Part shown: one piece after another, positions 37,087-45,868 of the stretch
How positions within the stretch are numbered: position 1 is the first letter of the stretch
Layout of the letters: each line of letters begins with the position of its first letter
Source: Candidatus Manganitrophus noduliformans
GTDB taxonomy: Bacteria > Nitrospirota > Nitrospiria > SBBL01 > Manganitrophaceae
Length of the DNA stretch: 64,000 nucleotides
Direction: 5' to 3'
Assembly (NCBI RefSeq): GCF_012184425.1
Contig: NZ_VTOW01000003.1
Span: 1 to 64,000 of the forward strand
Notes under the pieces: generated by a model
Databases searched by the model: none
What the model saw: the letters and a program-made list of their open reading frames with translations, nothing else
Told to the model about the DNA's origin: nothing
Position numbers and translations under genes: made by a program

Positions 37087-37419
37087 TTGAATGAGGTTTC
37101 CTGTCCCGCCTGCGGAGAAGCCAAGTTTCAGGTCGCGCACGTGGAAGGAAACCCGGAGGAAGCGCACTTCGAAGCGGTCTGCCGGCCGTGCGGCTTGAAG
37201 ATGCGGGTCGTGGTGATTCCCCGGGGGGTGATCGAAGAGATTGAAGCGATGGCGCCGCCGGAAGAACGGCAGGTCCTCGAAGCCAAATGTCCTTACTGCA
37301 GCGGCATCGGGGCCCGATTCAATTTCCGCTGCCACCTGGAGCGCGGCGTCGATTACGACGTGGTCACCTGCCGTCACTGCCGCCGGGCGTACAAAGAGCC
37401 GGTTGCCCCCGCCGCGTAG
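37087..37419 (+). CDS. Small zinc-ribbon protein
   Basis: A protein of 110 residues, or 119 if translation starts at ATC 37060. It has four Cys pairs: CPAC, CRPC, CPYC and CRHC, arranged as two zinc ribbons, with a beta-rich segment between (MRVVVIPRG). No enzyme is suggested; RNA or protein binding is likely. The TTG at 37087 has no ribosome site, whereas GAGG at 37050-37053 is well placed for an unusual ATC start at 37060. It begins right after pyk and is probably co-transcribed. Confidence 0.65.
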   Translation: MNEVSCPACGEAKFQVAHVEGNPEEAHFEAVCRPCGLKMRVVVIPRGVIEEIEAMAPPEERQVLEAKCPYCSGIGARFNFRCHLERGVDYDVVTCRHCRRAYKEPVAPAA

Positions 37420-37454
37420 AGGGCGATGAAGAATCAAACGGGATGGAATCAAAC

Positions 37455-37487
37455 AAAAAGCCCCAAGGTTTTGCCTTGGGGCTTTTT
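37455..37487. terminator. Bidirectional intrinsic terminator
   Basis: GCCCCAAGG (37460-37468) and CCTTGGGGC (37474-37482) form a stem flanked by five A on the left and five T on the right, so it can stop both the zinc-ribbon transcript and the convergent cold-shock transcript. Confidence 0.9.
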
Positions 37488-37505
37488 GTTTGCAAATCGG
37501 AGTGA

Positions 37506-37706
37506 TTAGGCTTTTGACACGTTCGCCGCCTGTGGTCCTTTCGCGCCAGTAGTGACCTCAAATGTCACTTCCTGTCCTTCTTCGAGAGACTTGAACCCCT
37601 CTCCCTGAATGGCAGTGAAGTGAACGAAGATGTCGTTCCCATCTTCCTGGGTGATGAAACCGTAACCTTTGCTGGCGTTGAACCACTTTACACGACCTTT
37701 TGGCAT
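37506..37706 (-). CDS. Cold shock protein, CspA family
   Basis: A 66-residue single-stranded nucleic-acid-binding OB-fold protein. RNP1 (KGYGFI) and RNP2 (DIFVHF) motifs are intact, and length is normal for the family. It acts as an RNA chaperone. AAGGAGGAG precedes the ATG. A predicted untranslated leader of about 125 bases, typical of cspA-type thermoregulated mRNAs, separates it from the promoter. Confidence 0.95.
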   Translation of the reverse strand: MPKGRVKWFNASKGYGFITQEDGNDIFVHFTAIQGEGFKSLEEGQEVTFEVTTGAKGPQAANVSKA

Positions 37707-37866
37707 TTTACGAACTCCTCCTTGATTTGGTGATGACCGGGCTTACTACCCGTCGATAGCAAATATTTTGCTTGAGCGACAAGCCAACCGTCGGGTCGGA
37801 TCATCACGGCCTTGCAAAAACATTTGCGTTGGCTGGATTCTATAATAAGCCCGGAAAACGTGTCAA
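37707..37866 (-). promoter_or_regulatory. Cold-shock gene promoter and long leader
   Basis: On the minus strand, TTGACA (37866-37861), a 16-bp spacer and TATAGA (37844-37839) predict a transcript start near 37832 and a leader of about 125 bases. Long structured leaders of csp genes control mRNA stability and translation at low temperature; that role is inferred from position. Confidence 0.6.
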
Positions 37867-37943
37867 GCATTTTTTTGTCGTGTTATTGGCATCCGGTCTA
37901 TCCCCGCTCCAAAATGGGCGGAGGATGATTTCGATTTCCCTTT

Positions 37944-37972
37944 TTGACAATCTTTCTCGTCTACGGTATCTT
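37944..37972 (+). promoter_or_regulatory. Promoter of the CBS-domain gene
   Basis: TTGACA at 37944-37949, a 17-bp spacer and TATCTT at 37967-37972, then a 37-base leader. Confidence 0.6.
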
Positions 37973-38009
37973 TAAAACCGTTTCCGAACGCAAGAAAAGG
38001 AGGACGACG

Positions 38010-38402
38010 ATGGTGCCGGTGAAGATGGTGATGTCAAAGAAGATTCTTAAGGTCCGACGGGGAACCAAGGTTAAAAAAGTGGCGGAGATGATGCGGGACA
38101 AGCGTGTCGGAAGCATTCTCGTCTCCGATGGGAACAACAGTTACGCCGGGATCGTCACCGATGCCGACGTGGTTCGACGCTTGGTGGCCGACGGTCTTGA
38201 TCCGGAGACCACGCCGGTGGAGAAGGTGATGACCACCCCTCTTCTCGCGATCGAAGCCGACCGCTCGGTCGTCGACGCGAACGACATCATGGATCAAGAG
38301 CATATCCGCCATCTCGGCGTCATCGAGAACGGAAAAATCATCGGCGTCCTTTCGGTGAGAGATCTGCTGAGACACGTGTATGGCGGGTGGGGATTCGTTT
38401 AA
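38010..38402 (+). CDS. Tandem CBS-domain protein
   Basis: A 130-residue protein made of two CBS domains (about 8-60 and 70-127), the Bateman module that binds adenine nucleotides. Each has the usual G-ILVSD/GVIENGKIIGVLSVRDLL pattern. ATG 38010 has AAGGAGG upstream; the longer frame begins inside the promoter. No catalytic domain is attached, so it probably regulates a partner in response to AMP/ATP-type ligands. Confidence 0.88.
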   Translation: MVPVKMVMSKKILKVRRGTKVKKVAEMMRDKRVGSILVSDGNNSYAGIVTDADVVRRLVADGLDPETTPVEKVMTTPLLAIEADRSVVDANDIMDQEHIRHLGVIENGKIIGVLSVRDLLRHVYGGWGFV

Positions 38403-38404
38403 GG

Positions 38405-38495
38405 GCAATTAGGAATCGTTCAATGAGGAATTAGGAATCAAAGTCAAAAGACCTGGTTTTCAATTCCTCATTCCAGATTCCTAATTCGTAATTGT
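38405..38495. repeat. Dispersed imperfect-palindrome repeat, copy 2
   Basis: It shares with 15490-15586 the pieces ATGAGGAAT, GGAATCAAAGTCAAAA and CAATTCCTCATTCC-AGATTC-TAATTC. It fills the whole gap between the convergent CBS and AttH-like genes. Confidence 0.65.
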
Positions 38496-39658
38496 CACTT
38501 ATTGAACGGCTCGGCGTAGCCGGTCATCTCGATATAACCTTTCCCCTCGATCGACCTCCCCTCCTTTGTTCCCTGAAAGCGGCTGGCCCCTTCCCAGTAG
38601 GCGACGCGGGTGCTTTTTGACGTGATCAGCTCTTGGTCCTCCAGGAGCGGCTCCGATTCGAGGGTCAGCCTTTCGGAGGGGATCTCGATCCGCCAGGCGA
38701 CCGGATACTCCCCGCCGCTCTTTTCGCTCTTCCAATTCCGCAGCGGCGTGAGGGTGAATGCATCGGCGGGGAGGTGCCGGGCCGTTCCGTCGGGCTCAAT
38801 GATCGTCCCGCCGGAGAAGGGATCTTTTCCCCCCTCGACCGTCCGAATTTGGTAGAGCATCACCTCTCGCTCATCTTCAAGCTGGATCGAGAACCAGTCC
38901 CATCCGACCTGATTTTTATTCAGCATGCTGCTGCTGAATTCGTGATCCATCCAACTCAATCCCGACACCGACCGCATCTTCCCATCGATCGAGAGGGTTC
39001 CCGTCGTCTTCAACCGGGTGTAGGAGAGATAGTGCGACGCCTGTCCCGGCTCGCCCCCTTTCCGGCTGATCCCGTCGGTCCCATGGAGGACGAGCGGTTT
39101 GCCGGGGGCGAGGAGAAGATCGATCTTCCAGCGTACTCCCTCGGCCGCTTCTTCCGCATCCGCCTGAAGATGAATGGTCTCGTCCGATTTTTGGCTCGCC
39201 CGCCACCGATCAATCCAAACCTCCAATCGATCCTCCCGCGCGCCCGCTTTCCCGATTGCCTCCCGGCTGATCTTGTCGGTATGGTGGAACCGTTTCTCAT
39301 CGCCGTCAGTCAGCGCGAAGTGGGCGAAGTAGAGATCCCGGATGGCCCACCGGGAGGGGTTCTTCTCCGTCTGAGGCGAATCGACCCCGCGCCGAAAGAA
39401 GGTCAGCTCATAGCCGTACCCCTTGCCGCCCGCCGTGAGATTGCCGGTGAAGTACCACCACTCCGTTTTGAAATTCGGATGCGCGCCGTGGTCCCTCGGA
39501 AAGGAGAAGCGATAGCCTGGCGCGGCCGCCTCGAATGGCCTAGAAGAAAGAGCGGCCACCTGCCGCTCCGCCGCATCGGAAGCGGCGAGGAAGAGAAGAA
39601 GGAGAATCCAGATTGTAGGGGCGTATTGCAATACGCCCCTACGCATCGTTTTATTCAT
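38495..39658 (-). CDS. AttH/CrtC-like lipocalin-fold protein
   Basis: A 387-residue exported protein with a signal peptide (IWILLLLFLAASDA). The motifs HGAHPNFKTEWWYFTGNL, ELTFFRRG, YFAHFALTD, WMDHEFSSS and GWDWFSIQL match the AttH/carotenoid 1,2-hydratase-like family, whose members have two lipocalin-like domains and often an unknown lipid-like ligand. The gene overlaps the end of the ABC permease gene by eight bases and belongs to its operon, a linkage common for this family. A 28-bp perfect palindrome encodes part of its signal peptide. Confidence 0.85.
   Translation of the reverse strand: MNKTMRRGVLQYAPTIWILLLLFLAASDAAERQVAALSSRPFEAAAPGYRFSFPRDHGAHPNFKTEWWYFTGNLTAGGKGYGYELTFFRRGVDSPQTEKNPSRWAIRDLYFAHFALTDGDEKRFHHTDKISREAIGKAGAREDRLEVWIDRWRASQKSDETIHLQADAEEAAEGVRWKIDLLLAPGKPLVLHGTDGISRKGGEPGQASHYLSYTRLKTTGTLSIDGKMRSVSGLSWMDHEFSSSMLNKNQVGWDWFSIQLEDEREVMLYQIRTVEGGKDPFSGGTIIEPDGTARHLPADAFTLTPLRNWKSEKSGGEYPVAWRIEIPSERLTLESEPLLEDQELITSKSTRVAYWEGASRFQGTKEGRSIEGKGYIEMTGYAEPFNK
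39615..39642. repeat. 28-bp perfect palindrome inside the AttH-like coding start
   Basis: The arm GTAGGGGCGTATTG (39615-39628) is followed directly by its exact inverse. GTAGGGGCG-type palindromes are familiar intergenic repeats in several bacterial groups; here it lies within codons 6-15 and is translated as part of RRGVLQYAPT. Confidence 0.9.
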
Positions 39659-42217
39659 ACGAAATCGCCTCCGTGACCTCCAGCCGCGCCGCCTTGCGCG
39701 CCGGGAAATATCCGGCGAGCAGCGCCGTCACCGTCGCAAGCAAGAAGGAGTGGACGATGACGGAAGGAGGGTAATGATAAAGGAGGGTCCAGCCGAACGA
39801 CTGTTTGTTGATGACGAAGATCAGGAGGAGCGAGAGGAAGAAGGCGCAGAAGAGGGAGAGAATGTTCCCGATCACCCCCATGTAGAAGGCCTCGATCAAG
39901 ACCACCTGGACCACCTGGCGGCGCGAGGCGCCGACCGCCCGCAAGATGCCGATCTCCCGCTGCCGCTCCAGGATCGAGACGAAGAGGGTGTTGGTGATCC
40001 CGAGCAGCGCGACCGCCACCGCGATCCATTCCAGCGCATAGGTGACGAGAAAAGTTTGGTCGAAAATCCGCAAGATCTCATTTTTGAAATTGACCTGCGT
40101 GATGAAGGCCAGCCCCGATTCCGCCCCCGCGCGCTGGACCAATTCCTGACGGACCGCATCGGGGGAGAATCCCTTTTCTAGATAGACGGCGATGACATTG
40201 AGCCGGTCGTCTTTCCAGAATTTCTGAAGAAGCGAGCGGTCGATGACCATTTTGCCGCCGTCGGTGCTGTATTCGTAGAAGACGCCGGCGATCTCCAGCG
40301 GGACCGTCCCTTCGGGGGAAGGGACCTCGATCGTCTCTCCCTCGCGCAGGCCGAAGCGGTTGGCGAAGACTTCGGAGAGGAGGACCTTCCCCTCGCGAAT
40401 CGCCCGTTGGATGACTTCATCCGAATCGCCCGACCGGAAGAGATATCGGCTGTGCGCCGCGTGGATCGCCAGATCGCGTCCGACCAGCAGCGCCGGCTCC
40501 TCCCGAAAGAGAAGTCGCAGAGAGCGGTAGCCGTCGACCGCTTCGACCCCGGCCGTTTGACGCACCGTCGAGATCAGATCATCGGGAAGGGTCTCTTCCG
40601 ATTCATTGGAGAGGAGCGAGACGGGGGCGCCGATGATATCGGCTTTGATCGTCTGGTCGATCCAGAGGACGACGGTGTTGCGGAAGCTCTCGATCATGAT
40701 GACGACGCTGATCATCATCGCCAGCGCTCCCATGAAGGCGGCGATCGTCGGCGCATTCCGCCGGATCGCCTGCTCCAAATGGCCGCGCGCCAGCCGCCAG
40801 GAGGGGGGGAGGTGCTCAAGCAGCGGCGCGATCAAATGGGAGAAGAAGAGGAGGCCGGGCGGGACGAGCATCGAGAAGGTGATCAGGAGAAAAGCGGCGG
40901 AGAGATAGCCGGCCGCGGGGAGATTCCAGTGAGGGGGGACCCGCGAGAGAAGGGCGGCGGTCACGCCGAGGAGAGAGGCGGCGATCAAGAACTTCGCCAC
41001 CGAAGGGGGCTGTTGGGAGGCATAGATCCCCTCCATCGCCTCCCGTGGCCGGAGCCGGCCGGCTTGCAGCGCGGGGAGGAGGGATGAGAGGGCCGAGACG
41101 ATGATCCCGATGCCGATCCCCTCCCAAAAGATCGACGGGGGGAGAGAAAAGGGAGAGGGGGGGATCGGGACATAGATCTCGCTGACCGTCCGGGCGACCA
41201 GCCGCAAAACCCCCTGGGCGAGAAAGGCGCCGATGAGCACCCCCCCGAGCCCCCCGAGGGTTCCCAGCAAAATCCCCTCCCATAAAAAGAGGAGGAAGAT
41301 CCGAAGGCGGGTGACGCCGAGGGAGCGGAGGATGCCGATCTCTTTCCGCCGGTGAACGACCGAGACAAGGAGGGTGTTGTAGATCAGAAAGATCCCGACG
41401 AAGAGGGAGATGGCCGAGAGGGCGGTCAGGTTCAACTGAAAGGCGAAGAGCATCTTCTCCACCTGCTCGCTCCGTTGCTCGGGTCTGCGAAGCGAGAGAC
41501 CGGGTCCAATCCGCTCGGACAAGGAGGGGATGATCTTACTCAGCGGGGTTTGCGCGTCGGTGATCAGATCGATCCGGTCGAGTGTTCCGAGCTTGCCGAG
41601 GCGCCACTGCGCGGAGGCGATGTCCATGACGGCGATATTTCCCCCCTCCGCTTCGGCCAGTCCCCGTCCTTTCAGGAGACCGACGACTCGGAGGGAGAGG
41701 AGGCGTTTCCCGTCGCGAACGGAGATCGCATCGCCGACCTGAATCCGATGGCGGGCGGCGAACGGCGCCGTCAGCAACACCGCATCGGGTTCCATCAATT
41801 CGGTAAAGAAGGTTTCCGGCTCCCTTTCGTTGAGGCCGCTGCTGATCTCATACTGGCGGAAGGGACCTTCCTGGAGGAGATCGACCCCCATCAAGAACAG
41901 GATCTCTCCCTGCGTCGAAGGGGGAGAGGTCATCGGGAGGGGAGCCTGGATGATCGGCGCGACCGATCGGACGTTCGGGGTTTCTCGAATCTCGGCGATG
42001 ATGGTTTCATCGAAAGGGCCCGCGCGGCCGACGACTTCGAGCGTGGTGTTTCCGGCGACCGCATCGACCGAGTGGCGATAGGCGCTCAAGACGCTCTGGT
42101 TCGCGATCCGGATCGAGATGAAGACCGAGATGCCGAGAGCGACCCCAATCAGGGTCAGCCAGGCCCGCCGCTCGCGGAAGAGATGGCGGAAGGAGATCCA
42201 CTCGAACAGAACGCGCA

Positions 42218-42218
<1 letters not shown>
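39651..42218 (-). CDS. FtsX-like ABC transporter permease, duplicated form
   Basis: An 855-residue membrane protein with two FtsX/MacB-like halves: an N-terminal TM (AWLTLIGVALGISVFI), a periplasmic domain, three TMs with VVHRRKEIGILRSLG, then a second set ending in SILERQREIGILRAVG and three closing TMs. This is the form found in lipoprotein- or lipid-exporting ABC systems (LolC/E- and YbbP-like). Its ATG shares one base with the stop of the ATPase gene, so the two are translationally coupled. The substrate is unknown; the AttH-like partner suggests an apolar molecule. Confidence 0.88.
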
Positions 42219-42910
<692 letters not shown>

Positions 42911-42999
42911 CCCTTGAGGAAGTAATGAATGCCACGCATCAGGTTAACATAACAAATGAGGAGGGTAAAGATAGGAGTCCGGAGCGGCGCTTCGGCCAG

Positions 43000-43716
43000 T
43001 TACTCCACGAACGTAATCTGGCCGATATATTTCGGCAGCTCTTCCCGGAGGCGGGAGGCGTATGATTCGGGGAGGATGATCCGGCGGATGTCTTGAAGGG
43101 TAAAGTGGAGGTTGCCGAGGATCCGCCACTCCCGCTCCATGTAGAAGTGCTTGGGATCATCTTCCGGCTTCGACGCGTCAAAAAACTTCAAGAAGCTGAA
43201 GATATGATAATCGAGGAACTCTTTAATGGAGAGAAGCCGCTTCAGGTGATCGGGAAGGTCGGGCTTTTCAAGAGAGTTGCGCAGCTCTCCAAAAAGATCA
43301 TGGTAATCCTGAATGGTTTGATCAAAGCGCTCGGCCAGCGTGACCCGGTCCGTTCTCCCTTTGTCGCGCGAGAGCGCATTTTTGGCGATGTAAAAAACCG
43401 GATTGGCCCCCTGCTCGACCAGGAACGATTTTAAAAAGGAGAGGCCGAATCGGCTGAATTTTTGAATGTGGATATCGAGCTCTCCGATCGGAATATCGGA
43501 GAAGCAGATGATCTGCGGATAATACATCTCGTTTTCGCTGATTCGCGCGTCGGTATTGACGGTGAGCCGACCGGAGATGGCCGGATTGTGCGGCGGGTGG
43601 GTCAGCCAGCCGGAGGTGATGATCTGGATCAGGAGCTTGTATTGATCGGCTTCGGGGAGATCCCTCCCGACAAAGTGGGTCATCTCTGTGGAGACATAAC
43701 GTTGTCGCGTGGCCAT
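43000..43716 (-). CDS. AbiGi-like (abortive-infection antitoxin family) protein
   Basis: A 238-residue soluble protein. The segments YVSTEMTHFVGRDLPEADQY, IICFSDIPIGELDIH, FSRFGLSFLKSFLVEQGANP and VFYIAKNAL match my memory of the AbiGi family, the putative antitoxin half of an abortive-infection system. The usual partner, an AbiGii-type nucleotidyltransferase, is not adjacent; neighbours are an ABC ATPase and a small exported protein. It may be an orphan antitoxin or serve another purpose. Recognition is by motif memory. Confidence 0.6.
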   Translation of the reverse strand: MATRQRYVSTEMTHFVGRDLPEADQYKLLIQIITSGWLTHPPHNPAISGRLTVNTDARISENEMYYPQIICFSDIPIGELDIHIQKFSRFGLSFLKSFLVEQGANPVFYIAKNALSRDKGRTDRVTLAERFDQTIQDYHDLFGELRNSLEKPDLPDHLKRLLSIKEFLDYHIFSFLKFFDASKPEDDPKHFYMEREWRILGNLHFTLQDIRRIILPESYASRLREELPKYIGQITFVE

Positions 43717-43881
43717 TTCCGCTTGAATCCTTGGATCTGAGGCGGGACCGTCCGATCCCTCTCTTTATTAGAATATCCAAAGCGACCACGGTGAAGCAAG
43801 CGGCCCGTTTTCCCTATTGACAGGGGGAGGCCGCTCATTGTTCAATGCGTGGTTCAGTGATATGAATGAATGGGGGATTGA

Positions 43882-44271
43882 ATGAAACAACAATTCGTTT
43901 TTGCTCTGTTGTTCTTTTTGTTTTTTCCGGTCCAGCCGGTCCTTGCGAAGACGCTGGCTTTGAGCGGGGTTCCGGAGATTCAGACAAAGAGCACGCTGGA
44001 AGAATCGATTCGGATCGAGATGGACAGCGTGAAAAAAAGGAATCATCGCGTGGTCGTTATCAAAGACGGGGATGCGTATTATTGGGAGACCCGCGAGCGG
44101 AGAAAGCTGATTCGATCGACCCAGGGTCCCCTGACCCTCTTCATCGATCCAACGGGGGGAGGGTATATCAAGGTGATTTCTTCAGAGGGGAAGGTCCTTT
44201 ATATGGAGCACCATAGCCAGGGATTGAATACCTTTACCTATTGGGGGGTCGTCGAACATTTTGAGCCGTAA
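43882..44271 (+). CDS. Small exported protein, unknown function
   Basis: A 129-residue protein with a clear signal peptide (FVFALLFFLFFPVQPVLA). The mature part contains VVVIKDGDAYYWETRERRKL and GYIKVISSEGKVLYMEH, a beta-rich pattern without Cys. No family recognised. TTGACA lies at 43817-43822 but a convincing -10 is missing. It converges with the Yip1-like gene. Confidence 0.6.
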   Translation: MKQQFVFALLFFLFFPVQPVLAKTLALSGVPEIQTKSTLEESIRIEMDSVKKRNHRVVVIKDGDAYYWETRERRKLIRSTQGPLTLFIDPTGGGYIKVISSEGKVLYMEHHSQGLNTFTYWGVVEHFEP

Positions 44272-44353
44272 GCGAAAACCGACCGGAGGAGCCTTCCTTG
44301 CCGGAGGAGTCTTCCTTGAATGATGGCTTGAGCCGCGAATGGAGTCGGCCGGC

Positions 44354-44899
44354 TTATCCCGGTGCGACCGGTCCCACCTCCGGAGAGGGCTGCACCATGC
44401 TCAAGGCAAAAACCAGGATCACCATCTGCACAATCCAGCCGATGGCGACCACCGAAATGGCGCGGATCGTGCTCTGATAGTCGAGCGCCTGCCGGACCGC
44501 CAGCACCATCGCGACGAACATCCAGACCGCGGCGACGAGAAAAACGATCTCGGCCATCCCCGGGAAGATCCCCAGCACCCGAATCAGGCCGGGCGCGCTG
44601 GCAAAACCGATGGTCCGGAGCAGCTCTCCCAAATCGGACCGCGTTTGCGGCTCCGGGAGAAGCTTGACCCCGATCAGATAGATCAGGGCCGCCCAAATGA
44701 ACCATCCGACCAAAGCGGCGGCGGCGCCGAATAAGACCTGCGCCGGTCCGCGTCCGGCGGCGCCGATCCCGGCCGCCAGTCCGGAGAAAAAGACGACCCC
44801 GAGCGCCTGAAACAACGTATCTTTATCGGCTTCGACCTCCTCATAGAGGTTCCGATCCAGTTTCGCGGCGCGAAAAATTCGATCCATTACTGTGGTCAT
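44354..44899 (-). CDS. Yip1-family membrane protein
   Basis: A 181-residue protein with five transmembrane segments in the layout of the bacterial Yip1 family (RIFRAAKLDRNLYEEVEADK, then hydrophobic stretches around ALGVVFFSGLAAGIGAA, FIWAALIYLIGVKLL, LIRVLGIFPGMAEIVFLVAAVW, SVVAIGWIVQMVILVFAL). Function is unknown. ATG 44899 has GGAGGG three bases upstream; the longer open frame upstream crosses the intergenic region and is rejected. Confidence 0.75.
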   Translation of the reverse strand: MTTVMDRIFRAAKLDRNLYEEVEADKDTLFQALGVVFFSGLAAGIGAAGRGPAQVLFGAAAALVGWFIWAALIYLIGVKLLPEPQTRSDLGELLRTIGFASAPGLIRVLGIFPGMAEIVFLVAAVWMFVAMVLAVRQALDYQSTIRAISVVAIGWIVQMVILVFALSMVQPSPEVGPVAPG

Positions 44900-45014
44900 G
44901 ATCCCTCCTCCATGTAAAGGCATGAATATCGCTTCAGGGCGATGGGGTGCGGAGTTGCTTCTTCCATCATAAGGGATTCGCATTGAGCGAGGCAAGCCGC
45001 GCCCGACATCAGAG

Positions 45015-45043
45015 TGGACTTGAGCATGGAGTCTCCGTATAAT
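45015..45043 (+). promoter_or_regulatory. Promoter of the DUF169 gene
   Basis: TGGACT at 45015-45020, a 17-bp spacer and consensus TATAAT at 45038-45043, with a 50-base leader. Confidence 0.5.
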
Positions 45044-45097
45044 ATGGCCACAGATGAAAACGGATCGCGTCCAACCTATTGCTGAAGGAGCGTAAAA

Positions 45098-45820
45098 ATG
45101 ACCGGATATGCCTCGTTGGCCCAAACGTTGACCACGCTTCTTGGATTAGACCGGCCGCCGGTGGCGGCGGCGCCGGTGGAGGCCGTTCCGAAAGGGATTC
45201 CGATTTTTGAAGGGGTTTCTCCCTCCTCCTGCGCTTTTTGGCGCCAGGCGGAAAAAGAGCTTTTCGCCGCGAACGATGCCGATCATATGAATTGCCCGAT
45301 CGGGGCGATGGTGATGGGGTTTGAGCTGACCGATGAGGCGAAAGAGGGGCTCCGGCGCGGGCTCTCGATGATGTGCGAGGTTGGGTATGTGAAGCCCGAA
45401 GAGGCGGGAGAGATTCCCGCTTTGGCGAAGAAGGGAAAGGCGATGCTGTACGGGCCGCTTTCGAACTTCCCGATTATGCCGGAGGTGGTGGTGATCTGGC
45501 TTCAGCCGGCCCAGGCGATGCTCCTGCGGGAGGCGACCGGGGATGCCGAGTGGAAGAGCGATGTCTCCTCCAAGATCTTCGGCCGACCCGCCTGCGCGGC
45601 GCTGGCGGTGGCCTCTCAGGGGGCGGCGGTTTCCCTCTCGTTCGGCTGCAGCGGCATGCGGACCTTCACCGGCGTGGAGCCGGCCTACATGCTCGCCGCC
45701 CTGTCGGGCCGCCTGCTCGAAAAACTCGAGCCGCAGCTCCAGCGGACGCACAAGGCGAATTGCGCGATGCAGGCCTTCTACGATCAGCAGAAAAGCTATT
45801 TTCCGTTTAAAAAGAAATGA
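45098..45820 (+). CDS. DUF169 family protein
   Basis: A 240-residue soluble protein of the DUF169 family (ArCR-like), recognised by LLGLDRPPVAAAPV at the start, CAFWRQAEKELF, NCPIGAMVMGFEL and SFGCSGMRTFTGVE. Three conserved Cys (in SSCAFW, MNCPIG and FGCSGMR) suggest metal or cofactor binding. No function is established. It has its own promoter and stands alone, converging with the GGDEF-EAL gene. Confidence 0.8.
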   Translation: MTGYASLAQTLTTLLGLDRPPVAAAPVEAVPKGIPIFEGVSPSSCAFWRQAEKELFAANDADHMNCPIGAMVMGFELTDEAKEGLRRGLSMMCEVGYVKPEEAGEIPALAKKGKAMLYGPLSNFPIMPEVVVIWLQPAQAMLLREATGDAEWKSDVSSKIFGRPACAALAVASQGAAVSLSFGCSGMRTFTGVEPAYMLAALSGRLLEKLEPQLQRTHKANCAMQAFYDQQKSYFPFKKK

Positions 45821-45868
45821 GAACCCGGGAGAGATTTTCCGTTTGTACGGACCGGAGGGAGACGGCCC

